DNA of 16,560 bases from contig JAFDIC010000035.1 in NCBI GenBank assembly GCA_019308525.1, forward strand, positions 1 to 16,560. The letters run 5' to 3'. Below the pieces are notes generated by a model. The model saw nothing but the letters and a program-made list of their open reading frames with translations. It ran no database searches and was not told where the DNA came from. Of the stretch, positions 14,828-16,560 are shown one piece after another. Made by a program: the position numbers and the translations under genes. This DNA comes from Deltaproteobacteria bacterium. Lineage in GTDB: Bacteria; Desulfobacterota; DSM-4660; Desulfatiglandales; HGW-15. Each line of letters begins with the position of its first letter. The stretch's first letter is position 1.

Positions 14828-16308
14828 TGGAAACCGTCTATTCCATAAGACCCCTGCTCGCCGTCCTGGTCTCCCTGCTGGTCGCACCGGTACTTATCGT
14901 TTGCAAGAGGCCCAACTCCCGGGAGACCTGGACCTTTGTTGCAGCCGGCGCAAAATTCCTGATCGTGCTTTCCATGTTGCCTGCCCTTCTGGAAGGCAAG
15001 GAAATATGGTTTACGGTGGCCGAGGTCATGCCCGGTATTCCAATCCAGTTCCACGTTGATGCGTTTGGGATGTTGTTTGCTCTGGTGTCGTCCTGTTTGT
15101 GGATAGTGACGTCGGCCTATTCTATTGGGTACATGCGGGGTTTGGATGAGCACAGTCAGACGAGGTATTTTTGTTATTTTGCTCTGGCGCTCTCTGCGAC
15201 GATTGGGGTGGCTTTTTCGGCGAATCTTCTTACTCTTTATCTTTTTTACGAGATGCTTTCCTTTGCGACCTATCCTTTGGTGACGCATCATCAGGACATG
15301 GAGGCGCGCAGTTCTGGGAGGAAGTATTTGTTGTACATTGTGGGTGGTTCTATTGGTCTTGTTTTGCCTGCGATGGTGATATGCTATGGGCTGGCGGGGA
15401 CCCTTGAGTTTGCTGCTGGTGGTTTTTTGGCTGGGAAGGGTTCTGGGGTTTTGATTGGGGTGTTGGTGTTGATGATGCTTTTTGGTTTTGCCAAGGGTGC
15501 TGTGATGCCTTTTCATTCCTGGTTGCCTGCTGCGATGGTTGCTCCTACTCCTGTCAGTGCTCTGTTGCATGCGGTTGCGGTGGTGAAGGTGGGTGTATTC
15601 AGTATAGTTCGAGTATTGACTGGAGTATTTGGAGTGGGGTTATTGTCCTCTATGGATTTAGGAGTGGTGATTACCTACATAGCCTCTTTTACTATTCTGG
15701 TGGGTTCATTGGTTGCTCTTTCGCAGGATGAGTTGAAGCGTCGTCTTGCTTTTTCTACGATCAGCCAGCTTTCCTACATTGTGCTTGGAGTGGGGCTGTT
15801 GTCTCCGAAGGGTATGTTGGGTGGGATGTTGCACATAGCGATGCATGCTTTTGGCAAGATTACGCTGTTTTTCTGTGCTGGTGCGATATTTGTGGCGACT
15901 GGGAGGAAGTATATTAGTGAGATGGTGGGTATAGGCAGGAGGATGCCTGTTACGATGGGGGCGTTTTTTGTTGGAGCATTGAGTGTGATAGGGCTGCCGC
16001 CCTGTGGTGGGTTTATCAGCAAGTGGTCATTGGTGTTGGGGACACTTGAGTCTGGTCGATTGGTGATGTTGTTTGTGCTTTTGTTGAGTTCGTTTTTGAA
16101 TGCTGCTTATTTTTTGCCTATTGTATACAGGGCGTTTTTTTGCACGGCCGAGGAGTCGATGTTTGAGGGTGGTGTGAAGGAGGCGCCGTTGTGGTGTGTG
16201 GTGCCCTTGGTGTTGACCGGGATAGGGTCTATTGTGTTGTTTTTTTATCCCCAGCCTTTTTTCCGGCTTGCTGAGATGGCGGTACGGGGCATGGCGGGAG
16301 GGGGTTGA
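14827..16308 (+). CDS. Second MrpD/NuoL-like antiporter subunit
   Basis: This is a 493-residue membrane protein of the same ion-translocating family, more like NuoL/MrpA and HyfB in its core. Glu142 lies in LYLFYEMLSFATYPL, Lys223 in GFAKGAVMPFHSWLPAAM, and APTPVSALLHAVAVVKVG follows. SQDELKRRLAFSTISQLSYI and GLPPCGGFISKWS are also present. It lacks the long C-terminal extension of MrpA and NuoL, whose pieces are the separate upstream DUF4040 and MbhE-MrpB products. Its ATG overlaps the mrpD stop. From about codon 79 on, synonymous usage shifts to G- and T-ending codons, unlike all preceding genes, while the protein stays intact. Calling it MrpD-like or MrpA-core-like is a matter of definition. 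Confidence 0.92.
   Translation: METVYSIRPLLAVLVSLLVAPVLIVCKRPNSRETWTFVAAGAKFLIVLSMLPALLEGKEIWFTVAEVMPGIPIQFHVDAFGMLFALVSSCLWIVTSAYSIGYMRGLDEHSQTRYFCYFALALSATIGVAFSANLLTLYLFYEMLSFATYPLVTHHQDMEARSSGRKYLLYIVGGSIGLVLPAMVICYGLAGTLEFAAGGFLAGKGSGVLIGVLVLMMLFGFAKGAVMPFHSWLPAAMVAPTPVSALLHAVAVVKVGVFSIVRVLTGVFGVGLLSSMDLGVVITYIASFTILVGSLVALSQDELKRRLAFSTISQLSYIVLGVGLLSPKGMLGGMLHIAMHAFGKITLFFCAGAIFVATGRKYISEMVGIGRRMPVTMGAFFVGALSVIGLPPCGGFISKWSLVLGTLESGRLVMLFVLLLSSFLNAAYFLPIVYRAFFCTAEESMFEGGVKEAPLWCVVPLVLTGIGSIVLFFYPQPFFRLAEMAVRGMAGGG
15061..16308 (+). other. Segment of G/T-rich codon use inside the second MrpD-like gene
   Basis: I compared third positions in the 78 codons before 15060 with the 78 after. 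C falls from 30 to 8, A from 12 to 1, T rises from 13 to 34 and G from 23 to 35. The change is abrupt, at conserved VDAFGML, and lasts to the stop. It suggests a mosaic gene, a foreign segment or a joined assembly. Confidence 0.7.
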
Positions 16309-16444
16309 GTTGTGGTCTTTTCAAAGCCACCCATGGACGGCTCCGGGTGCCCAAAACAGGGGTTCTCCCGGCCGCTACAGTTTAGGCATTCGTCTTTGAC
16401 AGAGGTAATCTGTTGCCTCAATTTCTACTTCTTGCGAGTTAGTG
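16309..16444 (+). other. 136-nt gap with imperfect hairpin inside the antiporter operon
   Basis: CCGGG (16343-16347) can pair with CCCGG (16367-16371), and GCCC (16349-16352) with GGGT (16360-16363), giving a two-part stem without a T-tract. TTGACA occurs at 16396-16401 but with no good -10. Base composition here lacks the G/T bias of the genes on either side. Confidence 0.3.
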
Positions 16445-16560
16445 ATGATTGATATGTTACCGCCTGCTCTTATACTGATTGTTGGTGCTCTTATAGTGCC
16501 CCTGTTGAGGAGGAGGGTGAAGTCTGGGTTCATGCTGCTTTTGCCGGTTCTGGCCTTTGT
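16445..16560 (+). CDS. Start of a further antiporter/NuoM-like membrane subunit (partial)
   Basis: An open frame starts at ATG 16445 and runs off the window end. The 38 visible codons encode a hydrophobic N-terminus (MIDMLPPALILIVGALIVPLL then RRRVKSG and a second hydrophobic stretch), like the first helix of NuoL/M/N or MrpD proteins. A GTG directly upstream is an alternative start, and the Shine-Dalgarno sequence is weak. Codon use is rich in T and G endings like the preceding segment. By position it is probably a third MrpD-like subunit; too little is visible to be sure. Confidence 0.6.
   Translation, partial: MIDMLPPALILIVGALIVPLLRRRVKSGFMLLLPVLAF

Noticed and set aside
13949..15570. Two overlapping minus-strand open frames of about 300 codons opposite the two MrpD-like genes.
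   Set aside because: They are antisense to conserved membrane subunits and read as His-, Arg- and Gln-rich low-complexity chains without domains.
1..16560. CRISPR arrays, insertion sequences, tRNA or rRNA genes.
   Set aside because: No regularly spaced repeats, transposase motifs, terminal repeats or tRNA-like cloverleaf sequences were noticed on reading the window.

Overview
The window reads as chromosomal DNA from a Gram-negative, probably strictly anaerobic bacterium. Envelope genes (a monofunctional transglycosylase, a LolA-like secreted protein, CvpA), a two-gene HdrDE/DsrMK-type redox module, an apparent selenocysteine UGA codon and an Mrp/Mbh-type antiporter cluster together suggest a Desulfobacterota (former Deltaproteobacteria) member. 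This is inference from gene content; no rRNA or other taxonomic marker is present.

Left part (1-6511), mostly minus strand. Two runs of genes are transcribed leftward: cvpA-mazG-mtgA (6511 to 4450) and plsC, a LolA-like gene and priA (4020 to 5). Between them, on the plus strand, is a small Cys-rich gene (4223-4408) with a near-consensus sigma70 promoter in an AT-rich gap. A GAF/HD-GYP cyclic-di-GMP phosphodiesterase (6724-7971, plus) starts divergently from cvpA. It is followed by a probable terminator and then a good promoter (8094-8123) for the next genes.

Middle part (8276-10259). A five-helix, NarI/DsrM-like cytochrome b is followed by a DsrK/HdrD-type iron-sulphur protein. The second gene looks broken by a TGA at 9726-9728. 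However, the frame continues unchanged for 176 codons and encodes the complete CCG motif. The TGA lies where relatives have Cys, and an 8-bp hairpin with a GUU loop follows at the spacing expected of a bacterial SECIS. I therefore annotate one 426-residue selenoprotein with Sec250. This is the most interesting feature of the window.

Right part (10521-16560). A tightly packed operon encodes cation/proton antiporter subunits in the order mrpE, mrpF, mrpG, DUF4040 (MbhD-like), an MbhE-MrpB fusion, mrpC, mrpD, a second MrpD/NuoL-like subunit and the start of a third. This matches the antiporter half of membrane-bound hydrogenase (mbhA-H) operons rather than classical Mrp operons led by a large mrpA. 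No hydrogenase subunits are visible before the window ends. Within the second MrpD-like gene the codon usage changes abruptly near 15060, from C-ending to G/T-ending codons. The redox pair and the antiporter may cooperate in membrane energy conservation (electron transfer coupled to Na+/H+ movement), but only adjacency supports that link here.
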